In this document: positions 1 to 4,917 of the stretch, piece after piece
Numbering within the stretch: the stretch's first letter is position 1
Layout: every line of letters begins with the position of its first letter
NCBI GenBank assembly: GCA_009177215.1
Contig: WFLY01000130.1
Span: forward strand, 17,632-23,761
Direction: 5' to 3'
Length of the DNA: 6,130 bases
Source: Bacillota bacterium
GTDB lineage: Bacteria > Bacillota > Clostridia > Lachnospirales > Lachnospiraceae
Notes under the pieces: model-generated
What the model was told of the DNA's origin: nothing
Seen by the model: the letters and a program-made list of their open reading frames with translations, nothing else
Databases searched by the model: none
Made by a program: the position numbers and the translations under genes

Positions 1-1
1 A

Positions 2-643
2 AGATGTTATTTGGAAGCAATGATTGACGGCACGATTCCGCCGGAAATGTATGATAAATATCTGAATATTGTGTTAAATGAAACTGAACGGCTTACCAAG
101 CTCACCAATAGCTTGCTCACCCTGAATAATCTGAATACAAAGGGAATGCTGTTAGACAAAACAGACTTTGACATTAATCAGGTAATACGCAATACTGCTG
201 CCTCTTTTGAGGGAACCTGCCGCAATAAGACCATTGCCATTGAGATGGTTCTCACCGAGGATATTATGTATGTAAATGCCGATATCGGCAAAATACAACA
301 AGTGCTTTATAATCTGATGGATAATGCCATTAAGTTCAGCCATCATAATTCCACTATTAAAATCGAAACCTCCGAAAAGAAAAACAAGCTTTTTATATCT
401 GTGAAGGATACCGGTATCGGTATTCCAAAGGAGGATTTGAAGCTGATTTGGGATAGATTTTATAAATCGGATTTATCCCGCGGAAAAGATAAAAAAGGAA
501 CCGGGCTGGGACTTTCTATCGTAAAAGAAATTATTCATTCCCATGGTGAACATATTAATGTTATCAGCACCCCAGGAGAGGGCAGCGAATTTATTTTTTC
601 CCTACCCAGATCCAAGAAAAATGAAGAGGAGAATAGCTTATGA
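2..643 (+). CDS. Sensor histidine kinase, C-terminal part (5' end outside window)
   Basis: This is the kinase end of a membrane sensor histidine kinase, which autophosphorylates on histidine and passes the phosphate to a response regulator. The frame is open from base 2 (R-C-Y-L-E-A-M-I-D-G), and the first possible start, a TTG at 11, falls inside the second half of the HisKA dimerisation region, so the true start and the H-box lie upstream. Numbered from that TTG, the ATP-binding domain has an N-box (NLMDNAIKFS, 101-110), a G1 box (KDTGIGIP, 132-139), an F-box (WDRFYKSD, 147-154) and a G2 box (KGTGLGLSIVKE, 162-173); all look intact. The short tail ends SKKNEEENSL. The type resembles the BaeS/VanS/PhoR group by family knowledge, but the sensor domain is not visible, so the signal is unknown. 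A response regulator gene would be expected just upstream. The stop overlaps the next small gene by ATGA. Confidence 0.95.
   Translation, partial: RCYLEAMIDGTIPPEMYDKYLNIVLNETERLTKLTNSLLTLNNLNTKGMLLDKTDFDINQVIRNTAASFEGTCRNKTIAIEMVLTEDIMYVNADIGKIQQVLYNLMDNAIKFSHHNSTIKIETSEKKNKLFISVKDTGIGIPKEDLKLIWDRFYKSDLSRGKDKKGTGLGLSIVKEIIHSHGEHINVISTPGEGSEFIFSLPRSKKNEEENSL
625..632 (+). promoter_or_regulatory. Ribosome binding site of the 35-residue membrane protein
   Basis: AGAGGAGA lies inside the last codons of the histidine kinase gene; AGGAG at 627-631 is 8 bases before the ATG at 640. This strong site is the main reason to accept the small downstream ORF as a gene. Confidence 0.7.
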
Positions 644-747
644 AAAAGAAAAAACAAAACAATCATTTCGACAAATATGATTTTATTCTTTTAGGCATAT
701 GCGTTGCCGTTATTTTAATATTGGCAATAGGTGATTTTAGTTTTTAA
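640..747 (+). CDS. Small single-pass membrane protein, 35 residues, unknown function
   Basis: A 35-codon ORF runs from the ATG at 640 to TAA at 745-747. It begins with a basic stretch (MKKKKQNNHFDKYD), followed by a hydrophobic span at about residues 14-31 (FILLGICVAVILILAIGD) and only a few residues after it, so a single membrane helix with the charged N-terminus in the cytoplasm is predicted. The start overlaps the histidine kinase stop as ATGA and has an AGGAG ribosome binding site 8 bases upstream, which points to translational coupling with the kinase. I do not recognise a family. By position it could be a small modulator of the sensor kinase, as small membrane proteins near kinases sometimes are, but that is inference. 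Its stop interlocks with the stop of the convergent aminotransferase gene. The alternative is a fortuitous short ORF; the ribosome binding site and composition argue against this. Confidence 0.7.
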   Translation: MKKKKQNNHFDKYDFILLGICVAVILILAIGDFSF

Positions 748-1850
748 GCCTGATACTCATTGCATAGCGCGATAACTCTGTCAACTTCCTCCTCCTTCAT
801 CTCGGGAAACAGGGGAAGCGTCACGCAATGAGCCGCCAAATATTCCGCATTTGGGCAGTCTCCATGCCCATATCCCAGATGAGCGTATGCCTTTTGTAAA
901 TGGCAGGGTACAGGATAATGCATGTTACACTCCACATTTCTCTTTGTCATATATTCTATAAAATGCTCATGATCCGGCACTGTAATTACGAATAAATGAT
1001 ATACAGGCTCCGTATTATCAGGATGAGCCTGCATGATAATTGAAGGATTATAGATTTCCTTGAGATATTTCTGCCCTATTTCCCTGCGGCGTGCCGTCCA
1101 TTGAGGTAAATATTTCAGGCTCACACTGAGAACCGCACCCTGAATTCCCTCCAAACGCATATTGTAGCCAACTTCATCGTGATAGTATCTCACATCACAG
1201 CCTTGATTCTTTAGGCGGGTGATATGACGGAAGTATTCTTCTTTATCGCAGGTTACGCTGCCTCCTTCGCCAAAGGCATAAAGGTTCTTGCCGGGATAAA
1301 AACTAAAACACCCAAGCTCACCTAATGTACCTACATTCCGTCCATTATATTTAGCGCCATGGGACTGGGCACAGTCCTCCACCACAAACAGTCCATGGCG
1401 GTCTGCAATTTCCTTTATTCTGCCGTAGTCAAAGGGTTGTCCGTATAAGTGAACGCCGATAATACCTTTTGTCCTTTCGGTAATTTTCTTCTCTACGGAG
1501 TCTGGGTCTATTTCCCAAGTATCAGAGGTACAGTCTGCAAACACCGGCGTGGCGCCCGTGTAGGTCACTCCCCATGCCGTTGCAATATATGTATTCGCAG
1601 GCACAATCACCTCATCACCGGGTCCTACTCCAAGCGCCAGCATGGCAAGCTGTAACGCAGATGTTCCGTTATTGACGCCGCAGGCATATTTACTACCTAC
1701 ATAATCAGCAAACTCTTTATCAAAAGCGTCCGCATATTTTCCTCCGGAAAATGCCGTCTCCTCGCATACCTTTGTGATTGCAGATAAATACTCTTCTCTG
1801 TGTGCCTGAAAATCTCTGGTCAAATCTATTCTCTTAATGTGTCCGTTCAT
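744..1850 (-). CDS. DegT/DnrJ/EryC1/StrS family sugar aminotransferase (PLP)
   Basis: This is a 368-residue PLP-dependent aminotransferase that would move an amino group, usually from glutamate, to a keto-sugar nucleotide in the cytoplasm. Visible landmarks: phosphate-binding NNGTSAL (60-66), VPANTYIATA (83-92), HLYGQP (134-139), the PLP-ring aspartate region VVEDCAQ (156-162, D159) and the Schiff-base lysine K188 in FSFYPGKNLYAFGEGG. Then follow YNMRLEGIQGAVL (229-241) and HYPVPCHLQKAY near 311-322, which is the usual C-terminal pattern. The length fits the family, and both ends look complete. The FYPGKNL...G.GG pattern and the YYHDEVGYNMRL stretch are most like the FdtB/QdtB/DesV type, which make NDP-3-amino-3,6-dideoxyhexoses, so a 3-amino sugar is the best guess; the exact substrate cannot be read here. 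No ketoisomerase (FdtA-like) or NDP-hexose dehydratase gene is in the window. The ribosome binding site is weak (GGTG, 6 bases before ATG). This is the last gene of the glycan set and ends in a 4-base overlap with the convergent small gene. Confidence 0.93.
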   Translation of the reverse strand: MNGHIKRIDLTRDFQAHREEYLSAITKVCEETAFSGGKYADAFDKEFADYVGSKYACGVNNGTSALQLAMLALGVGPGDEVIVPANTYIATAWGVTYTGATPVFADCTSDTWEIDPDSVEKKITERTKGIIGVHLYGQPFDYGRIKEIADRHGLFVVEDCAQSHGAKYNGRNVGTLGELGCFSFYPGKNLYAFGEGGSVTCDKEEYFRHITRLKNQGCDVRYYHDEVGYNMRLEGIQGAVLSVSLKYLPQWTARRREIGQKYLKEIYNPSIIMQAHPDNTEPVYHLFVITVPDHEHFIEYMTKRNVECNMHYPVPCHLQKAYAHLGYGHGDCPNAEYLAAHCVTLPLFPEMKEEEVDRVIALCNEYQA

Positions 1851-1900
1851 ATTTTACACCAAGCCTCAAGCGAAAATGCCTGCACTTTCCCTTTCTTCAT
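1847..1900 (-). CDS. Possible 17-codon leader ORF coupled to the aminotransferase
   Basis: The short ORF MKKGKVQAFSLEAWCKI begins at the ATG at 1900 and ends in TGA at 1849-1847, overlapping the aminotransferase ATG as ATGA. The frame stays open back to a TAA near 1936, with in-frame TTG codons at 1915 and 1912 as other possible starts. No strong ribosome binding site precedes the ATG (only an A/G-rich GAAAGATAAA). It may be a translationally coupled leader peptide, the remnant of a decayed upstream gene, or chance; a run of this length without stops is not significant by itself. The weak ribosome binding site of the aminotransferase makes coupling plausible. Confidence 0.25.
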   Translation of the reverse strand: MKKGKVQAFSLEAWCKI

Positions 1901-1942
1901 TTTATCTTTCAACAATTCTCTTATTCTACACCTTTAACCCGA

Positions 1943-1971
1943 CTAATAGAAAACACTATATTTAATCACAA
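1943..1971 (-). promoter_or_regulatory. Candidate weak sigma-70/sigma-A promoter before the aminotransferase gene
   Basis: On the - strand, TTGTGA (1971-1966) and TATTAG (1948-1943) are separated by 17 bases. Each box matches four of six consensus positions. Transcription would start near 1936 and give a leader of about 85 bases before the ATG at 1850. A second -10-like box, TAGAAT (5 of 6), lies about 20 bases further downstream but lacks a good -35. The 128-base gap is the longest in this gene set, so a separate promoter here is plausible but unproven. Confidence 0.25.
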
Positions 1972-1978
1972 CATCTAT

Positions 1979-2704
1979 TCATATGTGTTTTTTAATATTG
2001 AACTCCCAGAATAATCTGGCTATCTGTCTGATGTAATTACATACCGTTTTGAATAACTTTACGGTAGTGTTGTAATCCTCCTGCCATTCTACCGGATAAT
2101 CCAGAATTTTTACGTCTCTGCGTTCCGCCCTAAGCAGGAACTCTATCATGTAAAACCAACCGTTATCCTGACTGCAGCCCTCCACAAGAGAAATCGCCGT
2201 TTTTCTGCGGACAAAGGTAAAGCCGCAGATGGCATCCGTACTTTTCATTTGTAAAAATACTTTTAATAATATCAAAAGTCCCTGAGAAGTAATCTTGCGA
2301 TACCATTTTCTGCCCTGCGTATCGGATTCTTTGGCAAAACGGCTTCCGTTAATATATTCCAGCTGTTTATCTTTGTGGAATATCTCTATTGCTTCTCCCA
2401 AATGTTTAATATTGGTAGACAAATCAACATCCATATATCCTATAATATCTCCATGGCTTAATTCCACTCCACGGCGGAATGCCGCGCCTACTCCCCGGAC
2501 ACCTATTCTCTCATAAACTACCTTAGAATATTTATCACATAGCATGGAAGCGATATCAGGAGTTTCGTCCTCGGAACCGTTATCCACAATCAATATCTCA
2601 TAGTTCTGAAAGCCTATGCTCTCCAAATATTCCATTGTAGTAACAATACCTTTCTCCAGCCGAAGCCTCTCATTCAATACAGGAAAAATAATCGTCCACA
2701 TCAT
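1979..2704 (-). CDS. Family 2 glycosyltransferase, DPM1-like (polyprenyl-phosphate sugar synthase type)
   Basis: This 241-residue GT-A fold enzyme is predicted to transfer a sugar from a nucleotide donor to polyprenyl phosphate at the inner face of the membrane. Visible motifs: the N-terminal strand TIIFPVLNE (4-12), the nucleotide-binding VDNGSEDET (40-48), GVGAAFRRGVELSHGDIIGYMDVDLS (71-96 region) with the metal-binding DVD at 92-94, NGSRFAK (119-125), CGFTFVRRKTA (160-170) and DYPVEWQED (202-210). These are the landmarks of dolichol-phosphate mannose synthase-like enzymes and all look intact. There is no C-terminal membrane anchor; the protein ends in a basic amphipathic tail (RQIARLFWEFNIKKHI). 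The sugar donor cannot be told. Its start overlaps the preceding glycosyltransferase stop as ATGA, so the two are very likely translated together. The next ATG (2701) is an alternative start and changes one residue only; the only upstream purine-rich site (GGAG) is 16 bases away, so coupling probably supplies ribosomes. Confidence 0.9.
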   Translation of the reverse strand: MMWTIIFPVLNERLRLEKGIVTTMEYLESIGFQNYEILIVDNGSEDETPDIASMLCDKYSKVVYERIGVRGVGAAFRRGVELSHGDIIGYMDVDLSTNIKHLGEAIEIFHKDKQLEYINGSRFAKESDTQGRKWYRKITSQGLLILLKVFLQMKSTDAICGFTFVRRKTAISLVEGCSQDNGWFYMIEFLLRAERRDVKILDYPVEWQEDYNTTVKLFKTVCNYIRQIARLFWEFNIKKHI

Positions 2705-3648
2705 TTTGTCAGCTTTTCCACTCCTTCTATAACATATCTTTGTCTTTTAAATGATACATTCAATATGACGGACAAATATTTAAAGATTAATGTAAGCATA
2801 ACAAACAGCATAAAAAATCCCAAAGACATTAGCACCATAATGGAAAGCCATCCCTCTACAGGTCTGGTGGCACTGAAAATAGAATAAATAACATCACCGA
2901 ATACAATCAACAGGGCGGCAAAGAAAACCACACTTAAAAACATGGACAGCCTTTCCAGTACATCCGTAAAAATAATTAGCGTATCCATGGCAAGCATACT
3001 GCGAGTTCCCCTCTCTTCCCTTTTCCTTTCTTTTCTGGTATACTTCATATTCTCATAAATAATGGTTTCCGTTTTCAGACCACAGCTGGCATATAATGCC
3101 TTACGATAAGGAATGTAGGTATTCAACTGGTTTACTCTATTTACCGCTCTGCGGGAAACAATCCTGAATCTGTCCTGACGCAGCTTATTTTTACTGTGAT
3201 TACCTAAATTATAAACAAAATAAAACAGCCTTGAGGTAAAGGGAACATAATATTTCGGAGAAGCCGCCACCACATCATAGCCCTTCAAGGATTTTCGATA
3301 TACCTCCATAATCAGGAAAGCTTCAAAATCCATTATACAGCTGTCAAATTCAAATAAAAAATCCCCTACCGCCAAGTCTCTGCCCGCATTCATTGCGGCT
3401 TCCACTCCCTGATAATAGCTTAGGTTAATCAGACTCAGCACATGGTGATGATTACTCTCCTCCAAAAAGCTTTGAATCTGCTCCAGAGTATCGTCCATAC
3501 AACCGTCATTCACACATATTATTTCGTATTTTTCAAAATTTTCTTGTATTACCCCACATACCTTATTTAGAAAATATTTCACATATTCACCATCATTGTG
3601 CAGATAAATTATGCAGGAAACAAAATTTTTCTCTTTCATTGCAACCAT
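2701..3648 (-). CDS. Family 2 glycosyltransferase, GtrB-like, two C-terminal membrane spans, degraded DXD
   Basis: This 315-residue protein has a GT-A domain (about 8-200), a very basic linker (YTRKERKREERGTR, 203-216) and two membrane spans (about 234-258 and 268-295). The order and the EGWLSIMVL...FKYLSVIL...KRQRYVIE pattern match GtrB-type polyprenyl-phosphate glycosyltransferases (PGWTSLM...GEYLGRIY...RPLYI). Other family marks are VNDGCMDDT (47-55; usually VNDGSxDxT), YQGVEAAMNAGRDLAVGDFLFEFDS (79-103) and FRIVSRRAVNRVNQL (161-175). Oddities: the usual DADLQ-type metal site reads EFDS, and the GEYL motif reads FKYL, so activity may be changed or lost. I chose the ATG at 3648 because GGAG (3659-3656) sits 7 bases before it; the frame is open 18 codons further up to an ATG at 3702, but that stretch (MFPKAYMCCTNALDWRRK) does not resemble the family and covers the hairpin. 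The ATG at 3639 is a weaker alternative. The stop overlaps the next gene as ATGA. Confidence 0.85.
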   Translation of the reverse strand: MVAMKEKNFVSCIIYLHNDGEYVKYFLNKVCGVIQENFEKYEIICVNDGCMDDTLEQIQSFLEESNHHHVLSLINLSYYQGVEAAMNAGRDLAVGDFLFEFDSCIMDFEAFLIMEVYRKSLKGYDVVAASPKYYVPFTSRLFYFVYNLGNHSKNKLRQDRFRIVSRRAVNRVNQLNTYIPYRKALYASCGLKTETIIYENMKYTRKERKREERGTRSMLAMDTLIIFTDVLERLSMFLSVVFFAALLIVFGDVIYSIFSATRPVEGWLSIMVLMSLGFFMLFVMLTLIFKYLSVILNVSFKRQRYVIEGVEKLTK

Positions 3649-3655
3649 TTTCCTT

Positions 3656-3659
3656 CTCC
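3656..3659 (-). promoter_or_regulatory. Ribosome binding site that sets the start of the GtrB-like gene
   Basis: GGAG read on the - strand is 7 bases before the ATG at 3648, within GGAGAAGGAAA. It favours this start over the upstream ATG at 3702. AAGGA in the same run could also serve the ATG at 3639 with 11 bases spacing. Confidence 0.6.
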
Positions 3660-3662
3660 AAT

Positions 3663-3696
3663 CCAAAGCATTTGTACAACACATATATGCTTTTGG
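3663..3696 (-). other. Inverted repeat / hairpin just upstream of the GtrB-like gene's RBS
   Basis: On the - strand CCAAAAGCAT (3696-3687) pairs with ATGCTTTGG (3671-3663): nine pairs with one bulged A and a 15-base loop that contains the palindrome TTGTACAA (3672-3679). No T-run follows; instead the ribosome binding site begins only four bases later. It therefore does not look like an intrinsic terminator. It could stabilise or set a processing point in the operon mRNA, or affect access to the ribosome binding site. No function is shown. Confidence 0.4.
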
Positions 3697-3723
3697 AAAC
3701 ACCGTCAGACAAATTATTAACCT

Positions 3724-4881
3724 TTATTCCAAAAATTCATCTAAATCATATACCGTATTAATCTTTCCCGACAATACACTGAGAAAGGTTGGCTCAGTGG
3801 ATGAATATCTTATTACCGTAGGTCTGGAGTCATCAATTTCCGACGCCTTCAAAATAGGCTTCATGGAAAACAAGGATTTTTCATACGCAAAAGCAAAATC
3901 ATCCCTGATATATTTGCGGGCAAGGGCGGACATATATTCCCATGCACTTTCCGGTCTGTTTTCACAGAAATTACAGTTACCAAGGCTTCCACCACTACAG
4001 AAGGAAGCTTTTCCACCATTTTCGTCTGAAGCCTGTCTTAAATAACAGGAAAAATCAGGAGCCGACTCATAACAGGTCTTATGAGGGGTAAACGTAACAG
4101 AGGTCAAAGAATGATAGCCTGTTTTACCAAAAGGCATAATAGAGAAAAAAGGACCGTCCATCACAGTTAAGCCTATTTTTTCCAAGGTATCACTTGGTTT
4201 ACATAATATTATTTCACACAGCTCATATTTCAGCGGAAAAAGCTCAGGCTCCACACCCTCTAACAGTTTTAATACTTGATTTACGGAAGCATAAGTAGCA
4301 TTTAACACAAAAGACGTTTCCAGCCACTTTTCCTGTTTTCCCTCCACTGTGAGTAGTTCAAAATATTTTTCTTTTTTACAAATCCTCTGTAGCTGCTGCC
4401 TGTACCGAATACTTACATTAGGATAAGTTTTTAACTGCTCCAGCAGATAATCTCTCAAGATATAAGCATCATAGGTATATTCTTGTGTAAGAAACGCCCC
4501 GTCACAGACACCTTTCTTAAAATACTGCTCCACCGGAAGCTCCATGCACGGAATTTGTGCATCCTTACAAAATTTGCGAAATTCTTTAGCGTCAGTCCAT
4601 GAGAAATGACTGGAGGTAGCATAAATCTGTTGAAATTCCGAATGAATACAAAAATCATATTCTTCTGTAAATCTCTTAAAATATCCTGCCGACTTCATTG
4701 CCGTAGACAGGGAACGGGGATAGTGATACCCCATATGCACTCTCGCCTGATTAATATAAGTAGCTCTTGTAAAAGGAGCCTCCTCCTGCTCCAATACAAT
4801 CACTGTTTGTCCTCTTTTGGCACAGAACAAAGCTGCATACAAGCCATACAGCCCTGCTCCTATTATAATTTTATCTGTCAT
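3724..4881 (-). CDS. FAD-dependent oxidoreductase, DAO type, function unknown
   Basis: This 385-residue cytoplasmic flavoprotein begins with a Rossmann dinucleotide motif, KIIIGAGLYGLYAALFCAKRG, with the glycines at 8, 10 and 13 and the ribose-binding E31 at the end of VIVLE. Further marks are TYINQARVHMGYHYPRS (41-57), like the N-x-x-R-x-H-x-G-x-H-Y stretch seen in some DAO-family proteins; VLNATY (192-197), the usual strand before the flavin; and LSGKINTVYDLDEF (370-383), the typical C-terminal FAD-contact segment. The fold is thus full length. The substrate is not evident. It has many cysteines (13), including a C-x7-C-x2-C cluster at 295, 303 and 306 in a Gly/Asn-rich loop. It sits between glycosyltransferase genes, 36 bases after the GT-C gene and 75 before the GtrB-like gene, so a role in modifying a sugar, lipid or glycan substituent is inferred. 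The start is supported by GAGGG (4890-4886) 4 bases before the ATG. Confidence 0.85.
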   Translation of the reverse strand: MTDKIIIGAGLYGLYAALFCAKRGQTVIVLEQEEAPFTRATYINQARVHMGYHYPRSLSTAMKSAGYFKRFTEEYDFCIHSEFQQIYATSSHFSWTDAKEFRKFCKDAQIPCMELPVEQYFKKGVCDGAFLTQEYTYDAYILRDYLLEQLKTYPNVSIRYRQQLQRICKKEKYFELLTVEGKQEKWLETSFVLNATYASVNQVLKLLEGVEPELFPLKYELCEIILCKPSDTLEKIGLTVMDGPFFSIMPFGKTGYHSLTSVTFTPHKTCYESAPDFSCYLRQASDENGGKASFCSGGSLGNCNFCENRPESAWEYMSALARKYIRDDFAFAYEKSLFSMKPILKASEIDDSRPTVIRYSSTEPTFLSVLSGKINTVYDLDEFLE

Positions 4882-4885
4882 GCTT

Positions 4886-4890
4886 CCCTC
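4886..4890 (-). promoter_or_regulatory. Ribosome binding site of the FAD oxidoreductase gene
   Basis: GAGGG read on the - strand is 4 bases before the ATG at 4881, in the 36-base gap after the GT-C gene. It is the clearest ribosome binding site of the - strand set and fixes the start right before the Rossmann motif. Confidence 0.6.
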
Positions 4891-4917
4891 ATTTCCGCAT
4901 AGCTTTGGCTCACATGA

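Noticed and set aside
11..13. TTG as the true start of the histidine kinase
   Set aside because: The frame is open further upstream and the position falls inside the HisKA domain; a start here would remove the phosphorylated histidine.
704..744. Weak hairpin TTGCC...GGCAA followed by T-rich sequence as a terminator of the kinase operon
   Set aside because: The stem has only five pairs with a 14-base AT-rich loop, the T-run is interrupted and distant, and it lies within the small ORF.
1944..1960. ATAG...CTAT repeat after the DPM1-like gene as a terminator
   Set aside because: It has only four AT-rich pairs and no T-run after it, so it would not be stable.
3649..3702. N-terminal extension of the GtrB-like protein from the ATG at 3702
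   Set aside because: The added residues do not resemble the family, the stretch contains the hairpin, and GGAG is best placed for the ATG at 3648.
3611..4045. A 144-codon open frame on the + strand
   Set aside because: It lies antisense across the end of the FAD gene, the hairpin gap and the GtrB-like start. It has no domain pattern and no good ribosome binding site, and the - strand frames carry clear family motifs.
4455..4658. Second - strand frame within the FAD gene
   Set aside because: It is a shadow frame wholly inside a well-supported gene on the same strand, with no start signal or domain.
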